Below, piece by piece: positions 1-9,343 of a DNA stretch of 64,000 bases. The translations under genes were made by a program, and so were the position numbers. Positions within the stretch are counted from its first letter, which is position 1; every line of letters begins with the position of its first letter. Source of the DNA: GAS368 sp965227745 (GTDB lineage: Bacteria; Verrucomicrobiota; Verrucomicrobiia; Opitutales; Opitutaceae). The stretch lies in the NCBI GenBank assembly GCA_965227745.1, contig OZ245769.1, forward strand, positions 3,286,001 to 3,350,000. The letters are read 5' to 3'. The notes under the pieces were generated by a model that made no database searches, was not told where the DNA came from, and saw only the letters and a list, made by a program, of their open reading frames with translations.

Positions 1-2
1 TT

Positions 3-1061
3 TCATTGCGATTTCCTCCAAATCTCGGCGTTCGCCACGTTCCCGCGCGTGCCCTTTGCCACGTCGATTGTCTCGGTGACATAGAGATAAAACTGTTTCC
101 CGGCGGTGACGCGGACAAAGAAGCCGTCTCGTGCGATCGCTTGTTGAATTTCCTTCGCGTAGGCGTTCAAAACGTCTGCCGTCCCTTGCAACGCCGCGTT
201 CTGCCCCGATGCCTTCGGCACCTGGACGAGATCGCCAAACGCAGTGTTCTGATTGCGCAACTGCTGCAACCCGCCCGCAAACCCGGCCAGAAACGTCGAG
301 GCGAACAACTTGATTTCCTGCCAGTCGTCCGATTTCACCACGTCACCGAGGAGGCCGGCGGAGCCATCGCGCAGGCCGAAAACCCCGGAGGTGTCGTCCT
401 TCTCGCGATCCAGCGCGATCCCGTTTAAGACCAATTCCGTGCCGTTGAGGGCCGTGCCGTCGCGCCAGACCACGACCCATTTCCCCGAAGCGGCGATTCG
501 CTCTCGCGCCCGGTCGAGCGATGCCCGCCCGTGAATCTCCGCGCCAGCCGGGATGATCAGCTCGCCGTTGTGCCAGACGTCCTCTGTCACCAAACCAATG
601 ACGGGAGTATCGAGCTTCGACGACTCAATGGTGATGACAGTCTCACAGGGAATGAGACGACCAAACGGAGCATAGGTCTTGGAAAGGGTTGTGCTGTCAC
701 TGAGCGGCGCAATGGCGACCAGACTGATCGGGAGAGCGCGCGGCTTTGCTGGGGCTTTGTCCGAACGACTTTCGCGCGCGCCACGCATCCGCACCAATTC
801 GGCAGGGTCGCCGTTCGAAGCGGTTTGCGGTTGCTCGGTCGCAACAAGAGATGCGCGCCCCGTGGGCGTGAACGGCACCCCTGTTCGCATGATGGACTCA
901 CGCAGGGGGCGCGGATCGACCGCATCGACCCTCGACATTTGCGCGGCCCGCGCCGTCTCTCGCGCATTGCTGCTATGGATCAGCAGCCCGCCGACTACTA
1001 CAAAAAGGGCGAACACGGTCACATTTCCCGCAGGCGATTTGATAAATGCCGGCACATTCAT
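3..1061 (-). CDS. trbI: TrbI/VirB10-like T4SS scaffold protein
   Basis: This is the conjugative type IV secretion protein that spans inner membrane, periplasm and outer membrane. One membrane segment lies near residues 14-31, followed by a long Pro/Arg-rich periplasmic linker. The C-terminal TrbI-type domain (about 120-350) carries the typical P-A-G-x5-G motif (GELIIPAGAEIHG) and a conserved ETVITIES stretch. Length (352 aa) fits TrbI. It is the last gene seen of a minus-strand trb cluster in the order C-D-E-x-J-K-L-F-G-I, and starts 2 bp after the trbG stop. The stop lies at the window edge but the gene is complete. Family assignment is fairly sure; the exact symbol follows gene order. Confidence 0.88.
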   Translation of the reverse strand: MNVPAFIKSPAGNVTVFALFVVVGGLLIHSSNARETARAAQMSRVDAVDPRPLRESIMRTGVPFTPTGRASLVATEQPQTASNGDPAELVRMRGARESRSDKAPAKPRALPISLVAIAPLSDSTTLSKTYAPFGRLIPCETVITIESSKLDTPVIGLVTEDVWHNGELIIPAGAEIHGRASLDRARERIAASGKWVVVWRDGTALNGTELVLNGIALDREKDDTSGVFGLRDGSAGLLGDVVKSDDWQEIKLFASTFLAGFAGGLQQLRNQNTAFGDLVQVPKASGQNAALQGTADVLNAYAKEIQQAIARDGFFVRVTAGKQFYLYVTETIDVAKGTRGNVANAEIWRKSQ

Positions 1062-1063
1062 GG

Positions 1064-1921
1064 CTATTGCGGGGTGACTAACTTGGCGTCCCGATCTACG
1101 CGCGGGACGATCACGCTGACCAAATTCTTAACGCTCAGATTGGCCCGCCCTCCGCGCGGGGTCCCGGTCACGGCAAAGAAGCCGGTCGTGGTCGCCTTCG
1201 GCGGAATGATGCCGGACGCGTCCGAGATCGAGGCATAGTAAACATTTGGCCCGATTCTCGCCGCCAGTCGTTGAGGCTGATAGACGACCTCGCCATCCCC
1301 CGAATTTTCAAACTTGAGTCGAAAAACCAATGTGTCCTCGGGATCGAATCGAAAAACTTCTTCGACGGTCACCCGAAAATCGCGGTAATAGGTCACGTTG
1401 CCGGGCGATGCGTGCTCGATTTGTTGCGCCGCCTCTGGGTATTGCTGCGCGACCAGCGCGAAACTCTTGGCCCGATCCAACACCGACAGTAGCACGTCGG
1501 GCGTCACTCGTCGTTGAAGCGACGCGCTGCGGCCGGCCAGTTCGTCCTCGTAGAACGTGACAGACCCGAATGCCTCGCGAGCGACCGCAAAATGAACAAC
1601 GTAAGTCTTGTTTTTCCACACCACGTTAACCGCAGCACGAGCATTCGGCTCGAGCGCGCGCACGCTGAAGAACGTCCGACCAGGTGTGTATGAGAGAAGG
1701 ACCGGCGCGGGCGTGTCAGGGCTTGCCGAAACATTCGCGCCCTCAATCGCTGTCAAGGCCGACGGGAACATGAGAGTCGTCGGCGCATCGCCGCTAATCG
1801 GGATTTCGTAGACGACCCGTTCGTCGAGCGGGAACTGTTTCACCGCCGAGGCCGCGAACGATGAGAGCGCGGCACCAACTGCGACGCACGCGCTCAGAAA
1901 ACTGTGGCATCGTATGACCAT
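1064..1921 (-). CDS. trbG: TrbG/VirB9-like T4SS protein
   Basis: This is a periplasmic/outer-membrane core-complex protein of the conjugative pore. An N-terminal signal peptide (about residues 1-25, ending AASA) precedes the CagX/VirB9 fold. In that fold a DERVVYEIP strand and the NKTYVVHFAV strand pair are visible; the C-terminal half forms the beta-sandwich that binds a VirB7-like lipoprotein in homologues. Length 285 aa fits TrbG. Its 5' end overlaps the 3' end of the VirB8-like gene by 28 bp. No alternative Met lies close, so the overlap is accepted. Family call from length, signal peptide and position between trbF and trbI. Confidence 0.85.
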   Translation of the reverse strand: MVIRCHSFLSACVAVGAALSSFAASAVKQFPLDERVVYEIPISGDAPTTLMFPSALTAIEGANVSASPDTPAPVLLSYTPGRTFFSVRALEPNARAAVNVVWKNKTYVVHFAVAREAFGSVTFYEDELAGRSASLQRRVTPDVLLSVLDRAKSFALVAQQYPEAAQQIEHASPGNVTYYRDFRVTVEEVFRFDPEDTLVFRLKFENSGDGEVVYQPQRLAARIGPNVYYASISDASGIIPPKATTTGFFAVTGTPRGGRANLSVKNLVSVIVPRVDRDAKLVTPQ

Positions 1922-2583
1922 ACGCCGAGGGGATAGCGTTTGTTCGCGAGCATGTTTGGATTCCGCGCGAACGTGAGTGTGAGGGTGAATTTCGGGCTTT
2001 CCGTGAAGGTCTGCCCTTCGAAAACGCCAGTCCTCACCAACTGGCCTTCGACTTTGACGAGCACGCGATCCTCGCGTGTGCGGAGAATGTCGAGTTTGAA
2101 GACCTCCGGTTTTTGATGAATTTGCTTCGTGTCGAACTCTGGGGCCGATTTCTCCCGGTCAGCACTGGCTTTCGCCGCCGCATCCGTGAGGAACAGCCGC
2201 TGCACCATCTCCGGGTAATCGAAATTCTTTGGGTTGCGCTGAAACAAGGCCAGGGTAGCCCAAAGGGCCATCGCTTCGTGAAGGTCTTTCGCTTCCTCAA
2301 AACCGAGGAGCGGCGAGACTGAGAACGACCCCGCGCCGTCCAGCACGACGACGCGCTCGCGGGTGCGATAGGCTTTGATGATGAGGAACGGTTCGATGGC
2401 ACAAAATGCCATCGCACAGCAAGCGACGAGGAACCACATCCGCGCCGCGAAAGCGTGATCGGCAAAGAACCGGGCGGGCGAAAACGCCCCGCCATTAGTT
2501 CCGGTAGCAGGCAACTTGCGGGTTTGGTCAACCCGAGTCTCCCGCAGGGTCGCCGGAGCGACCGTTGTCGGTGCGGAGTCCAT
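1894..2583 (-). CDS. trbF: TrbF/VirB8-like T4SS inner-membrane protein
   Basis: This is a bitopic assembly factor of the conjugation channel. A cytoplasmic tail of about 40 residues is followed by FAARMWFLVACCAMAFC (a single membrane helix, about 45-65) and a periplasmic domain of about 160 residues. VirB8 features are visible in the late segment: FTLTLTFARNPN, then NKRYPLGVWSYDATVF near the C terminus. At 229 aa it matches TrbF/VirB8. It starts 3 bp after the trbL stop, so the two are probably translated from one mRNA. Confidence 0.86.
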   Translation of the reverse strand: MDSAPTTVAPATLRETRVDQTRKLPATGTNGGAFSPARFFADHAFAARMWFLVACCAMAFCAIEPFLIIKAYRTRERVVVLDGAGSFSVSPLLGFEEAKDLHEAMALWATLALFQRNPKNFDYPEMVQRLFLTDAAAKASADREKSAPEFDTKQIHQKPEVFKLDILRTREDRVLVKVEGQLVRTGVFEGQTFTESPKFTLTLTFARNPNMLANKRYPLGVWSYDATVF

Positions 2584-2586
2584 AGG

Positions 2587-3531
2587 TCACAGGCCGGGCC
2601 TTGCCGCCGCCAAGGGCGGTGGAGTTGCCGGCGGCGGCGTCCCATTAACGGCGGCGGTCGGAACGGGCATCGGTGTGCGATTCCCGCCCTGCCAGCGGTA
2701 GCTCAGGCCATAAATCGCACGCGAACCAATGTTGACCATGTGCGCGAAATTCGCGGAGTGCCCGGTGAATGCCTGTCCTTGCGCGAAAAGCGCCTGCATC
2801 ACTACCGGAGTCGCGATCATCCCGACGATAATCATGATCGTCGCCAGTATCCCGCCCATGAACGTCAACAGCGGCGAATACATCGCATCGGTCATGGTGG
2901 CCGGATTCGGCCCCACCGCGCCGCGAAAATCCGTCCAAACGGCGAGCGCAACGAGGTTCGTAATCGCGAACCCAATCGGCCACGCCAAGATTGCGAGGAG
3001 TTGCTGAAAGAAACGAACGGCGATGCCGCCGAGCCCCGGCACCATGAACAGGGCGAGCATGAACGGTGTTATTAAATAGAGGAGCCACCGCAGCACATAT
3101 TGAAGAATGTGCATCGGCACAGCGATGAGCGTGCCGACGTAAATGAAGATGTTCGCGAGCGCGCGGGAGAATGCTTGGTAGATCGACTCGTTGATGTGGC
3201 GCCAAGACCACGACTGACCCTCGGGATTGTCCGCCGTGGAGTTTCGAATGGTCTGCGAGGCCGATGTCGGGTCTTCGTTGTAGCCCGGATCGACGTATTC
3301 CGCCACCGCTAAGAATACTTGCTCAACCTTCGGGAACCAAGAATCCATGAACGCGATTGCAGCTACAATGATGACGGCCTTTGCAATCACGCGAAGCAGT
3401 CCGTTACTTCCAGTGCGTGCGCTCGACGCATAAGCGATCATGCCGGCCACCATGATCGCAAACACGATGAAGCGGAACGCGGCGACAAGCGCGACCATCT
3501 TCGATTCGAGAGTGGGTAGGAAGATTTCCAT
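2587..3531 (-). CDS. trbL: TrbL/VirB6-like polytopic T4SS protein
   Basis: This is a multi-spanning inner-membrane channel component (314 aa). Strongly hydrophobic segments are visible at about 10-35, 47-65, 130-160, 165-200 and 215-245. A Pro/Gly-rich cytoplasmic tail (PVPTAAVNGTPPPATPPP) ends the protein, as in several TrbL proteins. It lies between the TrbK-like lipoprotein and trbF in the order seen in Ti-type trb operons. Polytopic topology plus position supports the call; sequence conservation in this family is low. Confidence 0.82.
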   Translation of the reverse strand: MEIFLPTLESKMVALVAAFRFIVFAIMVAGMIAYASSARTGSNGLLRVIAKAVIIVAAIAFMDSWFPKVEQVFLAVAEYVDPGYNEDPTSASQTIRNSTADNPEGQSWSWRHINESIYQAFSRALANIFIYVGTLIAVPMHILQYVLRWLLYLITPFMLALFMVPGLGGIAVRFFQQLLAILAWPIGFAITNLVALAVWTDFRGAVGPNPATMTDAMYSPLLTFMGGILATIMIIVGMIATPVVMQALFAQGQAFTGHSANFAHMVNIGSRAIYGLSYRWQGGNRTPMPVPTAAVNGTPPPATPPPLAAARPGL

Positions 3532-3534
3532 GGC

Positions 3535-3801
3535 TTACGGCTTGGGGGCCGGTTGCGTTTTGGTATCGGTCGGTGGTGGCGTGGCCTTGGGATCAGACGG
3601 AACGCCGAGATCGAGAGCCGGTGGTTTCTTGCCGAGCTTTTTGCTTACGTCGTTGACGGCCTGATTCGACTTCTGGATTTCGCGCTGCGCTTGTTCTTCG
3701 GCTAGTAGACGTTGCTTCTCGCGTTCGGCTTGCTCGCGACTTCGACCGCAACCAACGAGGCTGAGGATGACTGCAAGGACGATGAAGGCTCTAGTTTGCA
3801 T
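3535..3801 (-). CDS. small lipoprotein, TrbK-like (entry-exclusion position)
   Basis: An 88-aa lipoprotein. A short signal peptide ends in the lipobox LVGC (Cys18), followed by a basic helical region rich in R/E/K/Q and a Pro-rich tail. It sits between the TrbJ-like and TrbL-like genes, exactly where trbK (entry exclusion) lies in RP4- and Ti-type clusters. The sequence itself is too simple to prove TrbK. It could equally be a VirB7-like pore lipoprotein. Its start overlaps the end of the TrbJ gene by 11 bp. Confidence 0.7.
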   Translation of the reverse strand: MQTRAFIVLAVILSLVGCGRSREQAEREKQRLLAEEQAQREIQKSNQAVNDVSKKLGKKPPALDLGVPSDPKATPPPTDTKTQPAPKP

Positions 3802-4600
3802 CGGGCGGATTCTTGCGGACGTGGATTGTTTTCAGGTATGCGCTGATTCGCTGGTTCGCTAGGTAGTCGTTTTTTGCGGCGAGTTCCGCGGCTGCCATGC
3901 GTTCCTCTTCGAGCCTAGAATCATTGGCTACCTTCTGCAAGACGACGGCATCCACCTGCCGCCTACGTTCCGTTTCGACCTGGGCGAGTTGACCGTTCAA
4001 CGCCGTAAGCTTGACCGAAATTTTTTGCACCTCCGCGTCGGTGGGAGCGGCTTTCAAATCCTCAATCGTCGAAGCAATCTCGTCCTGCAACGCTTCTACA
4101 CGCGACTTCGTGTCAGTCGCCACCTGCTCTGCGTTATCCTGGGTCGCGTCCAACACCGCATAGCGGCGGTATTGCAATGGGTCGCGTTGCAATGTGCTGC
4201 CGTTAATGTCCGTATCCGCAATCGCGCGATAGCTACCGCTGGCCGTGCGTTTAAGCGAACCAAGGCTATCGACCACGCCGAGAATGGCGTCTTTTGTCTT
4301 CCCGTAGGTGCGAACGAGATCCTGCTGGCCGAGGGCGTTGAGCGTCAGGGTAGCGCCAGCCTCGACCGGATTTCCCGACCACCGGCGAATGTCATCCTGA
4401 ATGTTGATCTGCCGGTTGAGTTGGTCGATTTGGGTCCGGAGATTGTTGATGCTCTCAACCCATTTCGCGATGCTCTCGGCGTGAAGGGCGCTGTTGTTTG
4501 CTAAATTCGCAACGTCAGTCACCGGGATTTGAGCGACCGCGGGGCCTGGCGCAAAACGGAGGAGCGCGACCACCGAGATAATGAGGAATGCGGGTTTCAT
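3791..4600 (-). CDS. trbJ: TrbJ/VirB5-like T4SS protein
   Basis: This is a 269-aa secreted helical protein. A signal peptide (MKPAFLIISVVALLRFAPG.., cleaved near AVAQ) precedes a predicted all-helical body. That body contains the heptad-like stretch ESINNLRTQIDQLNRQINIQ (about 50-69), typical of TrbJ/VirB5 pilus-tip or pilus-assembly proteins, and a second coiled region at about 165-215. It overlaps the upstream lipoprotein gene by 4 bp (ATGA), implying translational coupling. Confidence 0.82.
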   Translation of the reverse strand: MKPAFLIISVVALLRFAPGPAVAQIPVTDVANLANNSALHAESIAKWVESINNLRTQIDQLNRQINIQDDIRRWSGNPVEAGATLTLNALGQQDLVRTYGKTKDAILGVVDSLGSLKRTASGSYRAIADTDINGSTLQRDPLQYRRYAVLDATQDNAEQVATDTKSRVEALQDEIASTIEDLKAAPTDAEVQKISVKLTALNGQLAQVETERRRQVDAVVLQKVANDSRLEEERMAAAELAAKNDYLANQRISAYLKTIHVRKNPPDAN

Positions 4601-5025
4601 GGCGTGGTTCGGAGATATTCGATGTGCGCTTTGTAGACGACGCCGTTGACCTTCGTTTCCGGCACGACAACCGGCGTGAGTTGAACGTCCACCGGCGCTG
4701 ACCGCTCGCGTTGCTGCGATTGCATCAGCCAGTATTGTTGCTTCACCGCTTGATTCATTCCCCGCTCGTAGCCGCGCTTCTCGGCATCCGCCGTGGCGCT
4801 CTGGACCTCATTTTGCGCGATACGAGAACCAACGTAGCCGAGAGCGGCGCCAGCCGCCGCTCCGCCAATTTTGTGGTCTGAGAGTTGATAGCCGGCGACG
4901 CCGCCGGCCCCAGCCAAGCCGAGATCGGCTGCCGCACCGCCGACGGTGGAGCAACCACTGAGCACGACGGCAGCGAGCATGAGGGCGCCGGCTAAAATGC
5001 TACGCTGATTTTTCGACCTGTTCAT
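4597..5025 (-). CDS. glycine-zipper lipoprotein of the trb operon
   Basis: A 142-aa lipoprotein with lipobox LSGC (around Cys25). A Gly/Ala-rich, glycine-zipper-like segment (about 30-66, AGAGGVAGYQL and GGAAAGAALGYVGS) would insert in or associate with the outer membrane. A polar helical C-terminal half follows. It lies between trbE and trbJ. RP4 TrbH is also a small lipoprotein, but from a different operon position, so no symbol is given. A role in the outer-membrane ring or entry exclusion is inference from location. Confidence 0.65.
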   Translation of the reverse strand: MNRSKNQRSILAGALMLAAVVLSGCSTVGGAAADLGLAGAGGVAGYQLSDHKIGGAAAGAALGYVGSRIAQNEVQSATADAEKRGYERGMNQAVKQQYWLMQSQQRERSAPVDVQLTPVVVPETKVNGVVYKAHIEYLRTTP

Positions 5026-7630
5026 CGTCCGCCTCCTCTTCTTTCGTCAGTTCGATGTTGCGCACCGTCCCGCACAACGGCGGATCGGTGACGGGGCTGT
5101 AGAAGCAAACGCTGGAAAACTTCTTGTTCTCCGGTTGCTGTTCCAGCAGCGGATAGCTCTGAATCGAGGTGCACACGGATGCGGGCAAGCCGACATCGCG
5201 CGCAATGTCCTCAACATCGCTGCGGTCGAACTGTCGCATGAACCAAAACTGCTTGCAGTTGCCAACCACCACCGGGCGGATTCGCGAGTCCTTGAATTTC
5301 GCGTATTGCTGCACCACGCTGGCGGTCCAGCAGTTGAACTTGCGGAGCTGAGCGTAGCTCTCGGCCACGATCTTTTCACCGCCGGGAACGTCGAGAAAGC
5401 GTGCGAGTTCTTCGTAAATGATCCGCTTCCATTGCTCGCGCGGAAGCGAAATAATGTGTTGGCGGGTAAATCCGGTGATGAGTAACCCCGCAGCGGTTTT
5501 CACTTCGACCGCTTGCTCGGGAATCAATCCCAACTCGAAGTGTGCGACGCGGCCGGTCAGCGAAATGTTCGTCTCTCCATCGAAGAGTTTCCCATACTGT
5601 CCGGTGGCGCACCACGCGGAGAGCAATGTGGCGAGGTGATCGACCTGTTCTTTCTTGTGCTCCGGAAAACGCGCGAAGCGCATGAGCTCAACGAGGCTCG
5701 CGTGCGTTGGAAAGTCCTTCCGCGCGTAGTGTGCATGGGCTACGGCCATCACGAGCCGTTCCGTTTGGCTGTTCTTGATGAACGCCGTAATTTCGGCTTC
5801 CGACGTTGCGGCGATGAAGTCTTGCGCGGCATCGTCGTTGCGGGCGAGTCGATCCCGCAACTCGGCGAACGCTTCCAGGTCGGTCGTGCCGAGCCCCATC
5901 CTTTGCTTCCAGCGATGCGTTGCACAGGCCATCCGCTGGATGCCCGGGATTTTTTCCCGGTGGCGCTTGGACCACTCGTCAAACGAATCCTGATAGAGTT
6001 GGTTGATGTATTGGCCAAGGGTCGCTTGGCGGATTTGCTGGGATTCGGCGTCGCTGGCCTCGCCGATCATCCGAGCGACAAGCGCGACCGCGGTCGCAAT
6101 CTGGAGTTGTCCGAGCGGCATCCCCTCCGTGTCAAAATAGTTGATCGTAAGATCACCGTCCGGCTGGAGAATGATCGGCCGCTCGCCCATCATGCGCGTG
6201 TAACCCTCGTAAGAAAGACCCTCCTCGATCAAAACCGTGTAGAGATAACGTGCCGCCGTCTCGACTAACAGCCGGTGCATGAAGCGCGATTTGCCCGCGC
6301 CCGTCGCGCCGAGAAGCATGGCGTGCTGTGGCGACGGGGGCGTTCCGAGGAAGGTTCGAAGTCCGACCAAATTCCGCTGCGCGCCATCGAGGATCACTTC
6401 GGCCCCGGCAAGATGCCCCGTAAACGTGGCCGAGATGGGCAGCATATCGGCGAGGTAGGTGTCCTCGGCGTAGAGGCTGCGGTGCCGATAACTCGCATGA
6501 TTCCAGCCCGGCCAGGAGGCGAAGAATACTTTCTTGGCGGTCGAGGGCCGCGCGCATTCGTAATACTGCGCGCCGGACATCCCGTTAATCGCGTTCTTTA
6601 TCGCGCTGGACTTCGCCGCGAGTCCCTGCTCGGTTGCATCCCACACCCGGACGATGTAGGTCACGGCAAACGCCCGAATGAACCCCGTCGAAAGCGACTC
6701 GATTTTCCGCTCCTTTTTCCCGATCGCGACGAGGAGCGAGTGCCGTTCGGTGTCGCGATATTCGCCGCGAAGCCGTTCGATGGCCTTCTCTTCCTTGTCC
6801 ACCTCGCGCTTGGTCGGAAGCGGTTCGACGTTCACCGTAATCCGGTAGTCTTGAAAATCCAACCCCGTCAGTCGGTAGATCAGCCCGGGCGTCGTTGGGT
6901 CCGGCCAGCGTTTCAGCGTGAACAGCGAGTGATAGCGTCCATCGAGGTAGAATCCAATTTTTTGCAAGCCCACGCCATCGCCGTTCCAACAATTCTCCTG
7001 AATCGAAAGCGCCGGGTTGAACTGCGCGGCGAAATCCAAATCAAACCGCTCGGAAAAAGACGGATTGAGGAAGCGCGCAAAATACCCGAAGTGGGCGAGG
7101 TCATCCATCGGAGAGACCGTCGTGTCTGGTCCGAGCGCCGCGCGCAGGGTGTCGCACAGTTCGTCGAATTGAACGCGCAACTGAGCCAGCATTTTTTCAT
7201 AGAAGGACTGCAACGCTTCATGCGTCAGGAGGGCACTGGATTGGGCCTCGACTCGCACGGTCAGGAATAGCACGAGATTCTCCCGCCGCAGCGAGCGGTT
7301 CGTCATCATCCGCCAGTGCTTCCGCCAATAGCGACGCCGCACGCTTCGCAGCCCTGCATCAGGAATCTGCTCAATCTCCCGGTAAGACGCCGTGAGTTCA
7401 GACCGGTAGTCGCCATCGCACCCCCATTGAAATTGAGCCCAAAGGTTCGGGCCGAGGAGCGCCAGCACACTACGGATGCGATCCTGAAACGCATTGAGTT
7501 GATCGACGCTGGCCCCGCGCCGGTCTGCCGGTTGGAGGACGAACCCCTTCGCCGCCAGCCCGCCCTTTTCAAGCGCGCCGTAAACCATCATGCCCTCGGC
7601 AAAGAATCCGTTCGGTGGATTACTGCGCAT
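5000..7630 (-). CDS. trbE: TrbE/VirB4 T4SS ATPase
   Basis: This is the large conserved ATPase of conjugation systems (876 aa, usual for VirB4/TrbE). The N-terminal half (about 1-420) is the CagE/TrbE/VirB4 domain. The C-terminal motor domain has Walker A LLGATGAGKSRFMHRL (about 437-452), a Walker B-like segment IIYEELARFLDVP, and a conserved Gln/Arg region with FNCWTASVVQQYAKF. It powers pilus biogenesis and substrate transfer at the inner membrane. It overlaps the upstream trbD by 11 bp and the downstream lipoprotein gene by 26 bp. The assignment is secure and makes this the anchor gene of the transfer cluster. Confidence 0.95.
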   Translation of the reverse strand: MRSNPPNGFFAEGMMVYGALEKGGLAAKGFVLQPADRRGASVDQLNAFQDRIRSVLALLGPNLWAQFQWGCDGDYRSELTASYREIEQIPDAGLRSVRRRYWRKHWRMMTNRSLRRENLVLFLTVRVEAQSSALLTHEALQSFYEKMLAQLRVQFDELCDTLRAALGPDTTVSPMDDLAHFGYFARFLNPSFSERFDLDFAAQFNPALSIQENCWNGDGVGLQKIGFYLDGRYHSLFTLKRWPDPTTPGLIYRLTGLDFQDYRITVNVEPLPTKREVDKEEKAIERLRGEYRDTERHSLLVAIGKKERKIESLSTGFIRAFAVTYIVRVWDATEQGLAAKSSAIKNAINGMSGAQYYECARPSTAKKVFFASWPGWNHASYRHRSLYAEDTYLADMLPISATFTGHLAGAEVILDGAQRNLVGLRTFLGTPPSPQHAMLLGATGAGKSRFMHRLLVETAARYLYTVLIEEGLSYEGYTRMMGERPIILQPDGDLTINYFDTEGMPLGQLQIATAVALVARMIGEASDAESQQIRQATLGQYINQLYQDSFDEWSKRHREKIPGIQRMACATHRWKQRMGLGTTDLEAFAELRDRLARNDDAAQDFIAATSEAEITAFIKNSQTERLVMAVAHAHYARKDFPTHASLVELMRFARFPEHKKEQVDHLATLLSAWCATGQYGKLFDGETNISLTGRVAHFELGLIPEQAVEVKTAAGLLITGFTRQHIISLPREQWKRIIYEELARFLDVPGGEKIVAESYAQLRKFNCWTASVVQQYAKFKDSRIRPVVVGNCKQFWFMRQFDRSDVEDIARDVGLPASVCTSIQSYPLLEQQPENKKFSSVCFYSPVTDPPLCGTVRNIELTKEEEADDEQVEKSA

Positions 7631-7961
7631 GACGGTCCTTTCTGGGGCGGCTCGGCTGCCGCCCGGCGACCAGCGACCAACCTTCGCCGTTAATCAGATC
7701 ATCAAAAAAATCCTCGGCGTAGCCGTCCGGTCTGTTGTGACGAAGGAGCAACACCCAGGCAGCGGTCGCGAGCGATACCGGGACCGAAAAGAGCAACGCC
7801 GCGAGCAGCCCGAACCCGAGCACGTAATCGAAAACGATGTAGAGGCCGATGGAGGCCACAACGGCAACAAGGATATAGACGAAATCGTTCCCTTCGAGGC
7901 CGAACGCCCGACCACGCGAGTCGTTCACGCTGTTCGTCGCCGAGATGCGCAGTTCGCTCAT
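7620..7961 (-). CDS. trbD: TrbD/VirB3-like T4SS protein
   Basis: A 113-aa inner-membrane protein. A short polar N terminus (LRISATNSVNDSRGRAFGLEG) is followed by two adjacent hydrophobic helices (about 27-48 and 50-72) and a cytoplasmic tail with DGYAEDFFDDLINGE. This topology and its location directly upstream of and overlapping trbE match VirB3/TrbD, a partner that is even fused to VirB4 in some systems. Confidence 0.85.
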   Translation of the reverse strand: MSELRISATNSVNDSRGRAFGLEGNDFVYILVAVVASIGLYIVFDYVLGFGLLAALLFSVPVSLATAAWVLLLRHNRPDGYAEDFFDDLINGEGWSLVAGRQPSRPRKDRHAQ

Positions 7962-7983
7962 AAGCCGGACCCTCCGTGGTGAG

Positions 7984-8316
7984 TTAGAAGGTAGGCGTGA
8001 GTGCTCCGCCGTTCATTCCGAAGATCGTGAACAGGGCTTCCATGATCGCGGCGGCACCAGCGATGATGATGCCGGAGACGATGCCCATTTTCCCCTCGGA
8101 ATCGCCGTTCTTCAGCTTTTGCGCTCCGCCCCAAATCGTAATCACGCCCCAGATGAAGCCGACGAGGAAGAGAATTCCCAACCCGGCCTGAAGACCGGTG
8201 CGGAGGGTTGACGGAACCTGCGCCAGCGGAAGCAGCGGCAGGGCAAACGCCTCCCGCGAACCGGCGAGCGTCGCAACGACGACACCCGCGAACCTGCCGA
8301 GAAAACTTGTATTCAT
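7984..8316 (-). CDS. trbC: TrbC/VirB2-like pilin
   Basis: This is the conjugative pilus subunit (110 aa from the chosen ATG). A long leader ends near AFALPLL; then two hydrophobic helices (GLQAGLGILFLVGFIWGVIT and IVSGIIIAGAAAIMEALFTI) flank a short polar loop KLKNGDSEGK. That is the TrbC/VirB2 architecture. The ORF is open for 45 further codons upstream, but the segment is unlike a leader, so the Met at 8316 is chosen. It is the first gene of the visible trb run. No trbB precedes it; an AraC-type regulator does. Confidence 0.82.
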   Translation of the reverse strand: MNTSFLGRFAGVVVATLAGSREAFALPLLPLAQVPSTLRTGLQAGLGILFLVGFIWGVITIWGGAQKLKNGDSEGKMGIVSGIIIAGAAAIMEALFTIFGMNGGALTPTF

Positions 8317-8416
8317 AAGAACGCCCTTGTCTGTCGAGAGCGCGTTGCCGAATGGAAACGCGTTCGCTCGACACCACAGATTGACCGCCGAATGGGCGCG
8401 GTAACCGGGGGCGTTT

Positions 8417-9343
8417 CTATGGTTTTCCCGGACTATTTTCGGCCTGACCACGACCCCGCAGCATCAGGCTACGCGGGGGATAGTTGAAATACTGGCGGAA
8501 TTTTCGGCTGAAATGATCCGGATCATCGAAGCCCACCTCAGTGGCAACCTCCCGGAGACGATAATCTCCGCTGGCGAGCAGTTGATGCGCTTTCAACATC
8601 CGACGGCGGGAGATATATGCATGGGGCGTAAGCCCGGTAGAATGCTTGAGCACCGTGGTAAGATGCGGCACCGAGAGGCCCGCCTGCTTTGCGAGATCGG
8701 GGGTGTGCAGATGATAGCGGAGCCGCCGGTCAATGAAGTCGTCCATCGCCATGAGACGACCGTGTGACAGCGTCGTCCCGTTCGCTCCGTGTTCCACCTG
8801 TTCCCCGAAGATGAGTTTCGACACCCGGATGAGCATTGAATCAGCCAAGCACAGCGCCGGCTCGTCGTCAGTGCCATCCCGCTCGTCCCAAACGTGCCGC
8901 AGGAGCGATGCGAATTCCCACAACACAAGATCCGTGGCCGCCCCTCGCACCACGCCGTGCACCGTCGGTGGCGTGTGACCAGTAAACACAGCGCGCCGCC
9001 AAAAATGGGGATCGATATGAGCGCAAAATATTTCGGACCGAACCACCCAGCGGGTGCTATGCTTAACCCGCGCCGGAACAAGATATACCACCGGCGCAAC
9101 AAGCCGGTGTTCGCATTCTCGCCCAAGGTGATCGGCACAGGTTAGAATTCCCACGCCCTGACCAAATAGGAAACCAATCTCTGTCGAATCGTGTTGATGT
9201 TCACCGGCATCCCCAAATCGGCGTTCATCGCATTGCACAGAAAAATCACGACAGGTAATCGCCGGGTGGCTCGCGGCTGATTTGGAGAGGGGCTCGCCAT
9301 TGGCCTCTCCGCCGCCCTCTGCGCCGGACCTGAGCTTCGACAT
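8417..9343 (-). CDS. AraC/XylS-family transcriptional regulator
   Basis: A 308-aa regulator. The N-terminal part (about 40-130) has cupin-like ligand-domain features (STEIGFLFG, HRLVAPVVYLVPARVKHST). The C-terminal 100 residues hold the double helix-turn-helix: LAKQAGLSVPHLTTVLKHSTG and then LREVATEVGFDDPDHFSRKF with FNYPPRS, the classic AraC signature. It lies immediately upstream of the pilin gene on the same strand, in the slot where trbB is normally found. This suggests a local activator of the trb operon (inference). The start could be one of several; the first Met is used. Confidence 0.85.
   Translation of the reverse strand: MSKLRSGAEGGGEANGEPLSKSAASHPAITCRDFSVQCDERRFGDAGEHQHDSTEIGFLFGQGVGILTCADHLGRECEHRLVAPVVYLVPARVKHSTRWVVRSEIFCAHIDPHFWRRAVFTGHTPPTVHGVVRGAATDLVLWEFASLLRHVWDERDGTDDEPALCLADSMLIRVSKLIFGEQVEHGANGTTLSHGRLMAMDDFIDRRLRYHLHTPDLAKQAGLSVPHLTTVLKHSTGLTPHAYISRRRMLKAHQLLASGDYRLREVATEVGFDDPDHFSRKFRQYFNYPPRSLMLRGRGQAENSPGKP

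Noticed and set aside
5513..7270. Long plus-strand frames across trbE
   Set aside because: Shadows of trbE, which has clear Walker motifs on the minus strand.
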